A DNA stretch of 64,000 bases, taken from assembly GCA_050943475.1 (NCBI GenBank), contig JBMNPF010000011.1, positions 1 to 64,000 of the forward strand. The letters are read 5' to 3'. Position numbers and translations under genes: made by a program. Below the pieces are notes generated by a model that was given only the letters and a program-made list of their open reading frames with translations, made no database searches and had not been told where the DNA came from. Below are positions 25,928-34,977 of the stretch, piece after piece. Origin of the DNA: Metaruminococcus_A sp050943475 (GTDB taxonomy: Bacteria; Bacillota; Clostridia; Oscillospirales; Ruminococcaceae). Positions within the stretch are counted from its first letter, which is position 1. Each line of letters begins with the position of its first letter.

Positions 25928-27370
25928 ATGCAATCCATTTGGAACCGCACGGCAGAATCAAAACCGCGTGCGGCCTTACATGGGGACTTGACCGCCGACG
26001 CTGCCGTTATCGGAGGCGGCATGGCCGGAATCCTAACCGCTTATTTTCTAAAACAGCGTGGATTGGAGGTTGCGGTGCTGGAAGCTGATACAGTTGGCAG
26101 CGGCCAGACTGGGAATACAACGGCAAAAATTACCTCACAGCATGGGTTGATTTACCATAAGCTGCTGGAAACGCTCGGCGAGGATACAGCCCGTGCTTAT
26201 GCGGAGGCAAACCAGCGCGCCGTTTGGGAATACAAACGCATTGTACGGGAACGCGGCATCCGTTGTTGTTTTGAACAGAAACCGGCTTTCCTCTATTCCC
26301 TGGAGGAGGCGGAACCCCTGATGCGGGAAGCCGAGGCGGCCAGCCGTCTCGGCATTGAGGCGATGTTTACGACCGATACCGAACTCCCTTTTCCGGTTAA
26401 GGGCGCCGTCCGTTTTGAAGGTCAGGCGCAGTTCCATCCGCTGCAATTTTTGTTTGCACTGGCACAGGAACTACCGGTTTACGAGCACACCAATGTGACA
26501 GCGGTCGAGGGAAACCGCATTTTGACCCAAAATGGCACTGTAACCGCAAAACACATCATCTTTGCCACCCACTATCCGTTTCTTAATGTCCCCGGCTATT
26601 ATTTTATGCGGATGCACCAGGAACGCAGCTATGTGCTGGCACTCCAAAATGCCATGCGGCTGGAGGGGATGTATCTTGGCATTGACAAAAACAACGGATG
26701 GTCGCTCCGCAGCGCCGGGGAGCTGCTCCTGCTCGGCGGCGGAAACCACCGAGCGGGTGAAAACCGGAACGGCGGGAAATACCGGCTGCTTCGCGAAAAG
26801 GCGCGGGAGCTTTGGCCGGACACTACGGAGATTGCCTGCTGGTCGGCACAGGATTGCATGACGCTGGACGGCATTCCCTACATTGGACAATTTTCCGAGA
26901 GTACGCCGCACTGGTATGTCGCCACCGGTTTTCAGAAATGGGGAATGACCAGTTCAATGGTCTCCGCTATGCTGATTTCCGACCTCATCACCGGGCGAGA
27001 AAACCCCTGGCTGAAAGCCTTTTCTCCTCAGCGGTTTACACCGGTCGCGTCGGCAAAATCAATGCTGGAGGACAGCCTTCACGCGGTGCGCGACCTTTCC
27101 CGCCGCGTCTTTGCCCCAGCGCGCGCCGATGTAGAAGCGCTTCCGCCGGGACACGGCGGCGTTGTGGAACGGGACGGCGAAAAGGTCGGCGTCTACCGCG
27201 ATGATACCGGCCAAACCTACGTGGTTTCCATCCGCTGCCCGCATCTTGGCTGCCAGCTTGAATGGAACCCGGATGAAAAAAGCTGGGATTGCCCCTGCCA
27301 CGGCTCCCGTTTTGATTACAAAGGCAATCTCATTGACAACCCTGCACAGGAGGATCTGCACCATGACTGA
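25928..27370 (+). CDS. FAD-dependent oxidoreductase fused to a Rieske [2Fe-2S] domain
   Basis: About 480 residues. An N-terminal glycine-oxidase/DadA-like FAD fold (AAVIGGGMAGILTAYFLKQRGLEVAVLEAD) covers most of the protein. A C-terminal Rieske domain carries CPHLGCQLEWN and CPCHGSRFD, the two Cys and two His of the cluster. This matches the YhfW-type family of unknown physiological substrate. AAGGAG lies upstream; the start may be 25922 or 25928. Its last 8 nt overlap the following tocopherol-cyclase-like gene, so the two are translationally coupled and probably act in one pathway. Confidence 0.9.
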   Translation: MQSIWNRTAESKPRAALHGDLTADAAVIGGGMAGILTAYFLKQRGLEVAVLEADTVGSGQTGNTTAKITSQHGLIYHKLLETLGEDTARAYAEANQRAVWEYKRIVRERGIRCCFEQKPAFLYSLEEAEPLMREAEAASRLGIEAMFTTDTELPFPVKGAVRFEGQAQFHPLQFLFALAQELPVYEHTNVTAVEGNRILTQNGTVTAKHIIFATHYPFLNVPGYYFMRMHQERSYVLALQNAMRLEGMYLGIDKNNGWSLRSAGELLLLGGGNHRAGENRNGGKYRLLREKARELWPDTTEIACWSAQDCMTLDGIPYIGQFSESTPHWYVATGFQKWGMTSSMVSAMLISDLITGRENPWLKAFSPQRFTPVASAKSMLEDSLHAVRDLSRRVFAPARADVEALPPGHGGVVERDGEKVGVYRDDTGQTYVVSIRCPHLGCQLEWNPDEKSWDCPCHGSRFDYKGNLIDNPAQEDLHHD

Positions 27371-28247
27371 AACACGCTTTTACGGCAGCCCGTATGCTCC
27401 CTATTTTGAGGGCTGGTACCTCAAGCACCAAAACGGCCGGGATACCCTTGCCCTCATTCCGGCTGTTCACACCGACCGGCAAGGTCGGCGTTCGGCTTCG
27501 CTTCAGGTCATTACCAACGAAGGCAGTTACACCGCTCAGTTTCCCATCTGGCAGTGCTCGGTACAGGAGCATCCAACCGTATTTCGGCTTGGCAACAACC
27601 TTTTTTCCGAGCATGGCTGCCGCCTTTCCTGCCAAACCAGGGAACTCAGCCTCAGGGGAGTGCTGCGCTACGGCCCCATGGCCCGCCCGGATTCGGATAT
27701 CATGGGCCCATTCCGGTTTGTTCCGTTTCTGGAATGCCGCCACAGTGTCTTCAGCTTTTGCCACCGGGTGGACGGGCATGTTACGGTAAATGGAAAAAGC
27801 TACTGCTTCCGGAACGGCGCAGGCTATATGGAGGGGGACCGTGGGCGGTCTTTCCCCAGCCGTTACCTCTGGACCCAGGCCAACATCGGTGCGGATTCCG
27901 TTCTGCTGTCGGTCGCGGATATCCCATACTGCGGCGTCCGTTTTAACGGCTGTATCGCCTCGGTCTATCTAGATGGAAAGGAGCACCGGTTTGCAACCTA
28001 TTACGGCGCAAGGATTCTCTCGCTGCACGACGGTACCGTCGTCCTTCAGCAGGGAAGCAGCGTTCTTGCGGTCCGCCTGCTGGAAGCCTCGCCGCATCCG
28101 CTGCATGCGCCGCGCTCCGGCAGCATGACCCGTACCATCCATGAAAGCCCCTCCTGCAAGGTGCAGTACCGTTTGGTTCAGAACGGCAAAACCCTGCTCA
28201 ACGCGGTGTCTGAACAGGCAAGCTTTGAAAATTCCTGGTATTCCTGA
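27363..28247 (+). CDS. Tocopherol cyclase-like protein
   Basis: 294 residues. The family signature PYFEGWYLKHQ is at the N-terminus, with later DIMGPFRFVPFLECRHSVFSF and GYMEGDRGRSFPSRYLWTQAN resembling the EGW..K and KDWG/W region of the tocopherol-cyclase family. Anaerobic Clostridia do not make tocopherol, so the actual role is unknown; an isoprenoid or lipid substrate is only a guess. The ATG sits inside the stop region of the FAD-Rieske gene, with AGGAGG 7 nt upstream. Confidence 0.85.
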   Translation: MTETRFYGSPYAPYFEGWYLKHQNGRDTLALIPAVHTDRQGRRSASLQVITNEGSYTAQFPIWQCSVQEHPTVFRLGNNLFSEHGCRLSCQTRELSLRGVLRYGPMARPDSDIMGPFRFVPFLECRHSVFSFCHRVDGHVTVNGKSYCFRNGAGYMEGDRGRSFPSRYLWTQANIGADSVLLSVADIPYCGVRFNGCIASVYLDGKEHRFATYYGARILSLHDGTVVLQQGSSVLAVRLLEASPHPLHAPRSGSMTRTIHESPSCKVQYRLVQNGKTLLNAVSEQASFENSWYS

Positions 28248-28309
28248 CAAAGGCTCGGTATACCTACCGTTTGGGTTTGAAAGCTTTGCCTGTAGAAACG
28301 CCATCCACA

Positions 28310-28349
28310 GCCCGGTTCCCAGTTTCAAAGCGGGAATCGGGCGCTTTTT
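28310..28349 (+). terminator. Intrinsic terminator of the oxidoreductase pair
   Basis: GCCCGGTTCCC pairs with GGGAATCGGGC (G-U included), followed by GCTTTTTG. Confidence 0.75.
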
Positions 28350-28576
28350 GTCCGACAACTTTTTTAGGAGGCGATGAGTCTGCAAAACGGAATTCTAAAA
28401 AACAGAAAATCCTGCGGCAAACCGAGCCGCCTTTCATAAATTCCCTTTTCATTTTTTTTAATTCGTCGTATAATAAAAACAACGGATTACACACGGCGGG
28501 TTTCTCTTTGCTCCATTCAGTCACTGAAACACCGAGTATGGAGTGGGCAGAGGTATTTCCGCATTCAGGAGGCAGC

Positions 28577-28834
28577 ATGATTTTCGATATTGTCGGCATC
28601 AACTATTTTGTCAGCAAAAACGTCTTTACCGGCAGCAAGGAGCAGTTTAACTTCCGCATCGCCCCGGTGGAGGATACCCTTGAAGTCGCTATCTGGTACG
28701 GTATGCTCTGCTACCAGAAAAGCGACGTTTTGGCATGTAATACCTTTGAGCTGAACCAACAGGGTTTGGACGCCTGTATTGCCTGGTTGGAGGAGCAGTA
28801 TTACATTTACAAAAACCAGGGAACCGAAATTTAG
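28577..28834 (+). CDS. Small conserved-looking protein, unknown
   Basis: 85 residues, ATG preceded by AGGAGG (4-nt spacing). A TATAAT box lies near 28471. The protein is soluble and acidic and begins MIFDIVGINYFVSKNVF. No family recognised. The open frame extends upstream to 28271 but that part runs through the preceding terminator, so it is not coding. Confidence 0.65.
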   Translation: MIFDIVGINYFVSKNVFTGSKEQFNFRIAPVEDTLEVAIWYGMLCYQKSDVLACNTFELNQQGLDACIAWLEEQYYIYKNQGTEI

Positions 28835-29028
28835 ACGTTGGTGAATTTCCGGGAAGGGAAGTGGGTTCCCGCGCCCGAAACCGTTGGATGTAAGCGGCGT
28901 TGTTTTGAGAGACGCCGGCTTTTTGGTCGGTTCGGCGTGTGGCAAGCAAAATTTTACAGCCGGGACTTCGGGCGCTGCCGCTTATATTCTACATGGAGGT
29001 AAACCATACTAACCCCGAGGTGATATTT

Positions 29029-29229
29029 ATGGCAGTTCCCATTGGAAAGGGCGATATCCCGCTTGGTCTCGGCATGGCGCTGGCGCAGGACATTCAGGCG
29101 ATGAACCGTTTTGCGGCGCTCTCTCCGCAGCAGCAACAGCAGGTTATCGACCACACCCACCAAATTCAGTCCCGCGAACAGATGCGGGAATATGTCCACC
29201 GTCTTGCAGAAGGCAGCCTGCCCGGTTAA
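29029..29229 (+). CDS. Small protein of a clostridial uncharacterised family
   Basis: 66 residues, GAGGTG upstream of the ATG. It begins with a Gly-rich PIGKGDIPLGLGMALAQ stretch, then a helical part with QQQQQ and HTHQIQSREQMREYVHRLAEG. Small proteins with a similar LGMALAQ / HQI-S layout are, from memory, common in Clostridia and have no assigned function. It lies before a strong bidirectional terminator. Confidence 0.72.
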   Translation: MAVPIGKGDIPLGLGMALAQDIQAMNRFAALSPQQQQQVIDHTHQIQSREQMREYVHRLAEGSLPG

Positions 29230-29235
29230 AGCAAA

Positions 29236-29284
29236 AAAGAAGCCGCCCGGCTTTGGAACTTCCAAAGCCGGGCGGCTCTTCGTT
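29236..29284. terminator. Bidirectional intrinsic terminator
   Basis: AGCCGCCCGGCTTTGGAA and TTCCAAAGCCGGGCGGCT form an 18-bp perfect stem with an A-run before it. It serves the 66-residue gene (plus) and the alcohol dehydrogenase gene (minus). Confidence 0.88.
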
Positions 29285-29308
29285 GGGGAACGAATCTATT
29301 GGCTGAGA

Positions 29309-30472
29309 TTAGAAATCAACTTCAGTGCCATAGTAAATGGCGGTGAACAGCTTCTCCATTTCTTCCTGAGACGGCTGACGCGGGCTGGAACCGGTGCAGG
29401 CGTCGCCAATGGCGTTTTTGGAAATCTCAGAGAGTTTCTCTTTGAATTCCGCTTCGTCAATGCCGAACTCTTTCAGAGTCTTCGGAATGCCCATTCTCTT
29501 GTTGAAGTCGTCAATCTTACGGCAGAGTGCATCAATACCGTCAAGGCCAAGAGCGTTTGCAATGTCCTCATAGCGTTTTGCAGCGTCCATCACCTTGGCG
29601 TTGTATTTGATGACATACGGCAGGTAAATGGCGTTTGCACAGCCGTGCGGAATGTGGCCGGTGCTGAAAGCAGCGCCGGTTTTGTGTGCCATCGAGTGGA
29701 CAATGCCCAGCAGCGCGTTGGAGAACGCCATACCGGCGAGGCACTGTGCGTAGTGCATCTGCTCGCGGGAAGCGGTGCAGCCGTTGTAGGAATCCGGCAG
29801 GTACTGCATAACCATCTTAATGGCCTGCAGAGCAAGCGGGTCGGTAAACGGCGAATGCAGGGTGGAAACATAAGCCTCAACGGCATGGGTCAGTGCATCC
29901 ATACCGGTGTGAGCGGTAAGTTTTGCAGGCATGGTCTCAGCAAGATCCGGATCAACAATGGCAACATCCGGGGTGATGTTGAAGTCAGCCAGCGGGTATT
30001 TGATTCCCTTTGCATAGTCGGTGATAACCGAGAAAGCGGTCACTTCGGTTGCGGTGCCGGAAGTAGACGGAATTGCGAGGAACTTCGCTTTGGTGCGCAG
30101 GGTTGGGAAATTAAACGGAGTGATGAGATCCTCAAAGGTGGTCTCCGGGTATTCATAGAACGCCCACATTGCTTTTGCAGCATCAATCGGGGAACCGCCG
30201 CCGATGGATACAATCCAGTCCGGCTCAAATTCGCGCATTGCCGCAGCGCCCTTCATAACGGTCTCAACCGACGGATCCGGCTCAACGCCTTCAAACAGCT
30301 TGGTCTCAATACCAGCTTCGTGCAGGTAGTTTTCAACTTTGTCCAAAAAGCCGAATTTTTTCATCGAGCCGCCGCCAACAACAATAATGGCTTTTTTGCC
30401 CTTCAGGGTTTTCAGCTCTTCCAGTGAGCCCTTGCCGTAATAAATATCTCTCGGTAATGTAAAACGTGCCAT
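29309..30472 (-). CDS. Iron-containing alcohol dehydrogenase
   Basis: 387 residues, AGGAGG before the ATG. Group III Fe-ADH: NAD(P)-binding GGGSPIDAAKAMWA (~95-108) and the iron site residues in AHTGMDALTHAVEAYVS and SMAHKTGAAFSTGHIPHG (Asp and three His overall). The family reduces aldehydes to alcohols in fermentation, for example butanol dehydrogenase-type enzymes. The substrate is not deducible. A divergent LysR gene 202 nt away is the likely regulator. Confidence 0.93.
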   Translation of the reverse strand: MARFTLPRDIYYGKGSLEELKTLKGKKAIIVVGGGSMKKFGFLDKVENYLHEAGIETKLFEGVEPDPSVETVMKGAAAMREFEPDWIVSIGGGSPIDAAKAMWAFYEYPETTFEDLITPFNFPTLRTKAKFLAIPSTSGTATEVTAFSVITDYAKGIKYPLADFNITPDVAIVDPDLAETMPAKLTAHTGMDALTHAVEAYVSTLHSPFTDPLALQAIKMVMQYLPDSYNGCTASREQMHYAQCLAGMAFSNALLGIVHSMAHKTGAAFSTGHIPHGCANAIYLPYVIKYNAKVMDAAKRYEDIANALGLDGIDALCRKIDDFNKRMGIPKTLKEFGIDEAEFKEKLSEISKNAIGDACTGSSPRQPSQEEMEKLFTAIYYGTEVDF

Positions 30473-30601
30473 ACAACATCCTCCTCATGAATGATTTGGG
30501 AATTGGTCTTTTTAAAGGTTTCCAACATAAGAAACGGTTATGCAGATTAGGGCATGTCCGTTTTGGAAAGTTTAAAACCTTTGCTTGTTAATATTTTATC
30601 A

Positions 30602-30630
30602 TTGTCAATCGTCGCCGGGTAATGTATAAT
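30602..30630 (+). promoter_or_regulatory. Promoter of the LysR gene in the divergent region
   Basis: TTGTCA, 17-bp spacer, TATAAT, 44 nt before the LysR start. The 30473-30601 region is AT-rich and should hold LysR binding sites for the dehydrogenase gene. Confidence 0.75.
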
Positions 30631-30674
30631 AGATATAGTTTCCATAACTTTTTGGAATAAAGGGAGGCGTTGCC

Positions 30675-31613
30675 ATGAACACGCAGCACATGCGGTATGT
30701 TGTTGAGGTGGAAAGAACCGGTTCTATTACTAAGGCGGCACATAATCTTTATATGGGCCAGCCCAATCTCAGCAAAGCCATCAAGGAGCTGGAAAGCGAA
30801 CTCGGCATCATCATCTTCAAGCGTACGGCCAAAGGGGTTGAACCTACCCGTCAGGGAATGGAGTTTTTGTCCTATGCCAAAACCATCCTTACGCAGATAG
30901 ACGAACTCGAATCCCTGTATAAACCGCATACCCACAAAAGCGTGACTCTTAATGTTTCAGCGCCTCGCGCTACCTACATTTCGGTTGCTTTTTCCAATTT
31001 TCTCAGCCAGTATACCTCAGAGGAACAGCTCAACGTCCGTTATCATGAGACCAGCGCCCCGGGCGCCATCAACGACGTGGCAGGCGGAGAGTCCGACCTC
31101 GCCATTGTTCGCTCACAGGATATGTACGAGCCCTACTACCAAAGCCTGATCCGGGAGCACGGCCTTGCCAGTGAAGAACTGTGGTCCTTCCCCATGTCGG
31201 TCCTCATGTCGGAGTCCCATCCTCTTGCTGGGTATGAAGATATCCCTTATCACCTTTTAAGCGGCTGTACCGAAATTGTCCATGGGGATTTCCAGCCTCC
31301 GCCGCTTTCCTTTGCCCATATCCGCAAAAGCGCCCGGCTGGAAACACCGCACAAGTCCATTGCGGTATACGACCGCGGTATCCAGTTCGATCTGCTCCAG
31401 CGGGTGCACGATACCTTTATGTGGGTTTCCCCCATGCCGCAGGATGAGCTGGAGCGCAAACATCTGGTTCTGCGCCGGTGCAGCTCGGCCGCGGCGCTCA
31501 ATCGGGATCTCCTCGTCACCAACCCCAAACGGCCGCTCAACCGGCACGAAACCCTTTTTGTAGAGGCTCTCCGGCAGTCGCTGGAACAAGCCGATTTGGT
31601 ATGCCCCGACTAA
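30675..31613 (+). CDS. LysR-family transcriptional regulator
   Basis: 312 residues. N-terminal winged HTH begins MNTQHMRYVVEVERTGSITKAAHNLYMGQPNLSKAIKELESELG, followed by the substrate-binding domain (~90-300) typical of LTTRs. GGAGG precedes the ATG. The divergent layout with the Fe-ADH gene is the classic LTTR arrangement, so control of that gene and of itself is likely (inference). The effector is unknown. Confidence 0.92.
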   Translation: MNTQHMRYVVEVERTGSITKAAHNLYMGQPNLSKAIKELESELGIIIFKRTAKGVEPTRQGMEFLSYAKTILTQIDELESLYKPHTHKSVTLNVSAPRATYISVAFSNFLSQYTSEEQLNVRYHETSAPGAINDVAGGESDLAIVRSQDMYEPYYQSLIREHGLASEELWSFPMSVLMSESHPLAGYEDIPYHLLSGCTEIVHGDFQPPPLSFAHIRKSARLETPHKSIAVYDRGIQFDLLQRVHDTFMWVSPMPQDELERKHLVLRRCSSAAALNRDLLVTNPKRPLNRHETLFVEALRQSLEQADLVCPD

Positions 31614-31617
31614 AAAC

Positions 31618-31718
31618 GAAAGCGCCCGGATTTGGGGCGGCGTTTCAAAAACGAGAGGAATCCAACCCCTTCCTCAAATGGTTTTTGTTACACCGTCCGG
31701 TGTTCCGGGCGCTTTTTA
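31618..31718. terminator. Terminator with a large structured loop
   Basis: AAAGCGCCCGGA at 31619-31630 pairs with TCCGGGCGCTTTT ending at 31715, enclosing about 75 nt with an inner GAGGAA/TTCCTC stem. A T-run follows on the plus strand. It lies directly after the LysR stop and before the convergent lipase gene. Confidence 0.55.
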
Positions 31719-31807
31719 CTGCTCCCGCACCGGCGTCAGAGATTCGTTCCCTGTTGGCCGGCGCATTTACGTTTGTTTCCCAACCAAAAGTCTTATGGCT
31801 GCGCTTT

Positions 31808-32731
31808 TTAAACCAGTTGTTCACAGAATGTGAGAATATCCTCAAAAACGGTGGAGCGGATGTCCTCATTCAGAATTTCATGCCGCTTTCCGGGATAAAG
31901 CCTAGCGTCTACATTGGTGTAGCCGCGTTCCCGCAGAAAAGAAACCGCCTTTTGGAATTTTGCTTCGTTGATTAAGCATGGATCATCTGCACCAGACAAA
32001 AACAAGATAGGCAGGCTAGGCTGGCGCATTTGCCAGCCTGTTTTGCCGTAGGCCTCCAGCATCAACCCATAGAGGTGGTAAAAACCGTTTGCCGTAAAGG
32101 TGAAACCGCAGAGCGGGTCATCGTCGTACGCCTGTACGCTCTCCCGCAGGCTGGAGGTCCAGGCGTTGTCACTCCCTTCGGTGCGGTAACGTCTGCTGAA
32201 GGAGCCAAAAGAAAGCTGCTGTAGCAGACTGCTGCGGTAGCGTTCTCCTTTCACCGCACCGATGAGCTTGGCAAGCAGCCTGCCAAGACGCGCCGCCGGG
32301 TTGTAGCTGGGCGAGCCGCAGATCATCAGCCCCGCCGGTTCGCTGTCGTACCGCTTGAGGTAGGCGCGCACCACCATCGAGCCCATGCTGTGTCCAAACA
32401 GAATGAGCGGTTTCCCGGGGAATTCGTCCTTTGCATATTCGGTTACCTGATGCAGGTCCTCTACCAGCGCCTTTGCGCCACCATTATATAAATACCCGAG
32501 GTCGTCTTGGGAGGCAACGCTTTCGCCATGCCCGCGGTGATCGTGGATGACACAGGCGTAGCCATGTGCGCACAGGTATTCCATCAGGGGGAGGTACCGC
32601 TCCTTGTGTTCGCTCATTCCATGTGCAATTTGAAAAATTGCTTTCGCTTCTCCTGAATCCGGCTGCCCGCAGATGACGCTAATCGAAATTCCGTCTGCCC
32701 GGGACGTCAGTACCGTTTGTTTTTGCTGCAT
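31808..32731 (-). CDS. Alpha/beta hydrolase, monoacylglycerol-lipase-like
   Basis: 307 residues, cytosolic, with AGGAGG before the ATG. Serine hydrolase features: oxyanion region HGMSEHKERY, VIHDHRGHGES, and the nucleophile elbow FGHSMGSMV (Ser ~115). The acid is in FLSGADDPC and the His in PGKRHEILNE. The domain matches the Hydrolase_4/serine aminopeptidase S33 group containing monoacylglycerol and lysophospholipases. Substrate not determined. Confidence 0.9.
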   Translation of the reverse strand: MQQKQTVLTSRADGISISVICGQPDSGEAKAIFQIAHGMSEHKERYLPLMEYLCAHGYACVIHDHRGHGESVASQDDLGYLYNGGAKALVEDLHQVTEYAKDEFPGKPLILFGHSMGSMVVRAYLKRYDSEPAGLMICGSPSYNPAARLGRLLAKLIGAVKGERYRSSLLQQLSFGSFSRRYRTEGSDNAWTSSLRESVQAYDDDPLCGFTFTANGFYHLYGLMLEAYGKTGWQMRQPSLPILFLSGADDPCLINEAKFQKAVSFLRERGYTNVDARLYPGKRHEILNEDIRSTVFEDILTFCEQLV

Positions 32732-32895
32732 GGGGAATCCTCCTTCCGGCTACGCCGTTTTGTTTTCAGTATAACACCTACCCCGTTTTTTTACCACCTT
32801 TTCGAAAAAAGGTCTGTCTCATGATTCTGCCCAAAAAAGGGGCTTGGTTTCTGTTGAATCTGTAAAAGAAATGAGCGGGAGCGTGGAAAATACTA

Positions 32896-32924
32896 TTTAC
32901 TCTTCACAAAGAATCCGTTATAAT
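32896..32924 (+). promoter_or_regulatory. Promoter of the 194-residue anchored-protein gene
   Basis: TTTACT, 17-bp spacer, TATAAT, 46 nt before the ATG at 32971. Confidence 0.65.
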
Positions 32925-32970
32925 AAAATTAATCGAATCAAGCTTCAGTCGTTACAAGGATGAATCAGCC

Positions 32971-33555
32971 ATGACAAAGAAAATCATCACAACCGGTATA
33001 TTGGCCGTGGCGGCAGTCGCGCTGTTGGTTCTCATGATCCTTGGCCGGAACAATAGGCCGGTTGATGCGGCTGGCGTGCGGATTGAAACCTCGGTGGACT
33101 CGCTGCTGCCTGCGCTGGATGCGTACGGCTGGTTTAACGGTATGCCGTTGTCTTATAGTACGGAGCAATCGTATTCGGACTCACAGGGGACGACGTATTA
33201 TCCGGTAACCGAGCGGTTCGGCACTTATTCTGAGTTGAGTAGTTATATTTATACCGTTTTCAGCCCTGAAATTTCGCTTCATTTGCTGAGCAATGGGGCC
33301 TATAAAGACATTGACGGCAGGCTGTGCGTCAGCCCCAGCCGTTCGACGACAACGCATGACGACGCTTCGAGCATCATCAACAAAGAGGTTTTTACCATTA
33401 CAACCCAGACAGCCGGCCGCATTGAGTACGTCTCTTCGGTCACCTATGTTTCTAAAACCGATTTTGACGACGTCAAAGGCGTTTACGATTACCATTTTAT
33501 CTGTGAAAATTTAAACGGCCAGTTTTTGTTTACCACCTTTGAGTATTATTATTAA
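32971..33555 (+). CDS. Membrane-anchored extracytoplasmic protein, unknown
   Basis: 194 residues. A KK-headed N-terminal hydrophobic helix (IITTGILAVAAVALLVLMILG) anchors an outer domain rich in Ser, Thr and Tyr. No Cys lipobox is present. No family recognised. AAGGATG lies upstream of the ATG. It precedes the alpha-galactosidase gene by 39 nt and may be co-transcribed. Confidence 0.68.
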   Translation: MTKKIITTGILAVAAVALLVLMILGRNNRPVDAAGVRIETSVDSLLPALDAYGWFNGMPLSYSTEQSYSDSQGTTYYPVTERFGTYSELSSYIYTVFSPEISLHLLSNGAYKDIDGRLCVSPSRSTTTHDDASSIINKEVFTITTQTAGRIEYVSSVTYVSKTDFDDVKGVYDYHFICENLNGQFLFTTFEYYY

Positions 33556-33594
33556 TCCAGTTGTCTCATATCTTATAAAAGGAGTTATTGGAAC

Positions 33595-34911
33595 ATGGTT
33601 TCACGCAAAAACGAATGGGCAAAAACCCCGCCGATGGGCTGGAACAGCTGGGACTGTTACGGCGCTTCGGTCACGGAAGAAGAGGTCCGCGGCAACGCGG
33701 AATACATGGCAAAGCATTTAAAACAGCACGGCTGGGAATATGTGGTTGTCGATATTCAGTGGTATGAACCAACGGCAGATTCTTCTGCCTACCACCCCTT
33801 TGTCCCGCTGGAAATGGATGAATACGGCCGCCTGATGCCGGCTCCCAACCGTTTTCCGTCTGCGGCAAACGGTGCGGGCTTTAAGCCCCTTGCGGATTAC
33901 GTCCACAGCCTGGGGCTCAAATTCGGTATCCACATCATGCGCGGCATTCCACGGCAGGCGGTTCACACGGCAGCCCCGGTCAAGGGGACAGAGGTCACCG
34001 CCCGTGACGTTGCGCATCCGTTCTCGCTCTGCTCCTGGAATACCGATATGTACGGCGTAAATCCGGACGCACCCGGCGCCCAGCAGTATTACAATTCCCT
34101 CATGGAGCTTTATGCCGAATGGGGCGTCGACTACATTAAGGTGGACGATATCTGCGTCACCTATTTTGCCCCGGATAATCTCTATTCGGCAGAATCGGAA
34201 ATTGAACTCATCCGCCGCGCCATTGATCAGTGCGGCCGTCCGATTGTTCTGAGCCTCTCGCCGGGTCCCGCGCTCATTGAACGGGCGGAGCATTTAAAGG
34301 CGAACGCCAACCTTTGGCGGATGACCAACGACTATTGGGACCGCTGGCCGGATTTGACCAACATGTTCGACCGCTGCGCCGTCTGGACAGAGCATGTCGG
34401 CCCGGGCTGCTGGCCGGACTGTGATATGCTTCCGCTGGGGCGAATTGGTATCCGTGCGGTGGACAGCGGCAACGGAGACCGTATGACCCGTTTTACCCAC
34501 GACGAACAGAGAACCATGATGACCCTCTGGTGCATTTTCCGTTCCCCGCTGATGTTCGGCGGCGAACTGCGCAGCAACGACGAATGGACCTTAAACCTAA
34601 TCACCAATGACGATATCCTTGAAATGCACCGCAGCTCCCACGGCGCACACCCGGTTGCCCGCAACGGCAAACAGGGGAACCATTATATTTGGGTTGCGGA
34701 GCATGACAACGGCAGGGATCTTTATGTGGCGCTCTTCAGCCATGAAAATATTCCATACCGTATGGAAGCAACCTTTGCCCGCTTGGGGATTGAAGGCAGC
34801 TTCAAGGCCCGCGAACTCTGGAGTGGGGAAGACCTGGGTGTTTTCTCGAATTCTATTGTTGCAGAAATCCCGGCGCATGGCGTCAAGGTTTACCGGCTCT
34901 CCCCGGTGTAA
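33595..34911 (+). CDS. Alpha-galactosidase, glycoside hydrolase family 27
   Basis: 438 residues with no signal peptide, so cytosolic. The GH27 signature KTPPMGWNSWDCYG is at the N-terminus, with VVVDIQWYEP. The nucleophile Asp lies in DYIKVDDIC, and RMTNDYWDRWPD probably holds the acid/base Asp. A C-terminal beta domain completes the enzyme. It removes terminal alpha-galactose (raffinose-type or galactomannan oligosaccharides) after uptake. AAAGGAG precedes the ATG. No sugar transporter is adjacent. Confidence 0.93.
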   Translation: MVSRKNEWAKTPPMGWNSWDCYGASVTEEEVRGNAEYMAKHLKQHGWEYVVVDIQWYEPTADSSAYHPFVPLEMDEYGRLMPAPNRFPSAANGAGFKPLADYVHSLGLKFGIHIMRGIPRQAVHTAAPVKGTEVTARDVAHPFSLCSWNTDMYGVNPDAPGAQQYYNSLMELYAEWGVDYIKVDDICVTYFAPDNLYSAESEIELIRRAIDQCGRPIVLSLSPGPALIERAEHLKANANLWRMTNDYWDRWPDLTNMFDRCAVWTEHVGPGCWPDCDMLPLGRIGIRAVDSGNGDRMTRFTHDEQRTMMTLWCIFRSPLMFGGELRSNDEWTLNLITNDDILEMHRSSHGAHPVARNGKQGNHYIWVAEHDNGRDLYVALFSHENIPYRMEATFARLGIEGSFKARELWSGEDLGVFSNSIVAEIPAHGVKVYRLSPV

Positions 34912-34977
34912 GCGGTTGCTTGCCCCGGCTCCGGGCAAATGCCCGGAAATATATCGAAGCAGGCGGAGGAATCAAGT

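Noticed and set aside
29111..30427. 438-codon plus-strand frame opposite the Fe-alcohol dehydrogenase
   Set aside because: Runs through the bidirectional terminator at 29236-29284 and is antisense to a conserved enzyme.
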